Below are positions 5,822 through 6,004 of a DNA stretch of 6,004 nt, piece by piece. The DNA lies in the NCBI GenBank assembly GCA_964577315.1, contig CAZNYT010000106.1:1-6004 (forward strand), given 5' to 3'. Position numbers and translations under genes: made by a program. The stretch is from Desulfonatronospira sp964577315 (GTDB lineage Bacteria > Desulfobacterota > Desulfovibrionia > Desulfovibrionales > Desulfonatronovibrionaceae). Each line of letters starts with the position of its first letter. Within the stretch, counting starts at the first letter, position 1. The notes below the pieces were generated by a model. It had not been told where the DNA came from and did not search any database. It saw only the letters and a list, made by a program, of their open reading frames with translations.

Positions 5822-6004
5822 TGGATTAGAGTGTAGGTAACGGGAGCATTGCTTGTTTGTTGTCCAAGTTTATTTTTTTGGCGCGGGTGCCGGTTGAGCG
5901 GCACACACAGGCGCTTTGCGCTCGCGGCAAAAACCTGCTTCGCAGGGGGATGAAAGATTTGGTGTGAAGCGGTAAGACTTCTTGTGCCGGAAAAGTTTTA
6001 AACA
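5822..6004. other. Gene-free tail downstream of the usher
   Basis: No gene is visible. ATG codons at 5818 and 5950 open frames of three and five codons. A T run (5873-5879) follows only a 4-bp CTTG/CAAG stem, so it is not called a terminator. The remainder is rich in short hairpins, listed separately. Confidence 0.6.
5887..5989. repeat. Cluster of short GC-rich hairpins
   Basis: Three perfect short hairpins follow one another: GTGCCG/CGGCAC (5887-5892 with 5899-5904), GCGC-TTT-GCGC (5911-5921) and CCTGC-TTC-GCAGG (5934-5946). A second GTGCCG at 5984-5989 can pair instead with CGGCAC (7 bp with the adjoining A-T), enclosing the two inner hairpins in a branched fold. This may be a dispersed intergenic repeat, a structured 3' end or a small RNA; the sequence alone does not decide. 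Confidence 0.4.

Noticed and set aside
5899..5989. tRNA or tRNA-like gene in the tail
   Set aside because: A 7-bp closing stem with inner hairpins invites the idea, but there is no T-arm GTTCGA-type motif, no anticodon arm of proper size and no CCA end.

Overview
The window carries a compact four-gene locus, all on the + strand, that reads as a chaperone-usher type pilus (fimbria) assembly operon of a Gram-negative bacterium. Two paralogous secreted pilin-like proteins (569-1126 and 1192-1773) are followed by a PapD/FimC-like periplasmic chaperone (1922-2725) and a large outer-membrane usher-like protein (2750-5821). All four begin with a Sec-type signal sequence. Shine-Dalgarno sites are clear and base composition is moderate. 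A sulfate-reducing or related former deltaproteobacterium is only an impression; the sequence does not fix the taxon.

Layout: 1-568 has no convincing gene. It holds a REP-like hairpin (89-124), an AT-rich palindrome (151-168), a 10-bp-stem hairpin (221-250) and a cluster of TCAGTAT boxes (399-444) that could be an operator. The two pilin genes are separated by 65 bp. An intrinsic terminator (1832-1879) separates the pilins from the chaperone and usher genes, which are 24 bp apart and probably translationally coupled. The last 180 bp has no gene but is rich in short hairpins.

How the genes work together (inference from the family): the pilins are exported by Sec, the chaperone binds them in the periplasm and completes their fold, and the usher accepts the complexes and secretes and polymerises the fibre. 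The terminator after the pilins would give much pilin and little chaperone and usher. No tip adhesin or regulator lies in the window.

The most unusual points are the usher's architecture and the RNA/DNA structures around the second pilin gene. The usher has a repeated stalk-like N-terminal module where a classical usher has its chaperone-binding domain, and it ends in two SdrD/carboxypeptidase-regulatory-like beta-sandwich domains. The second pilin gene is flanked by an 11-bp perfect inverted repeat, and part of its ribosome binding site can be paired away by the end of the preceding gene's transcript.
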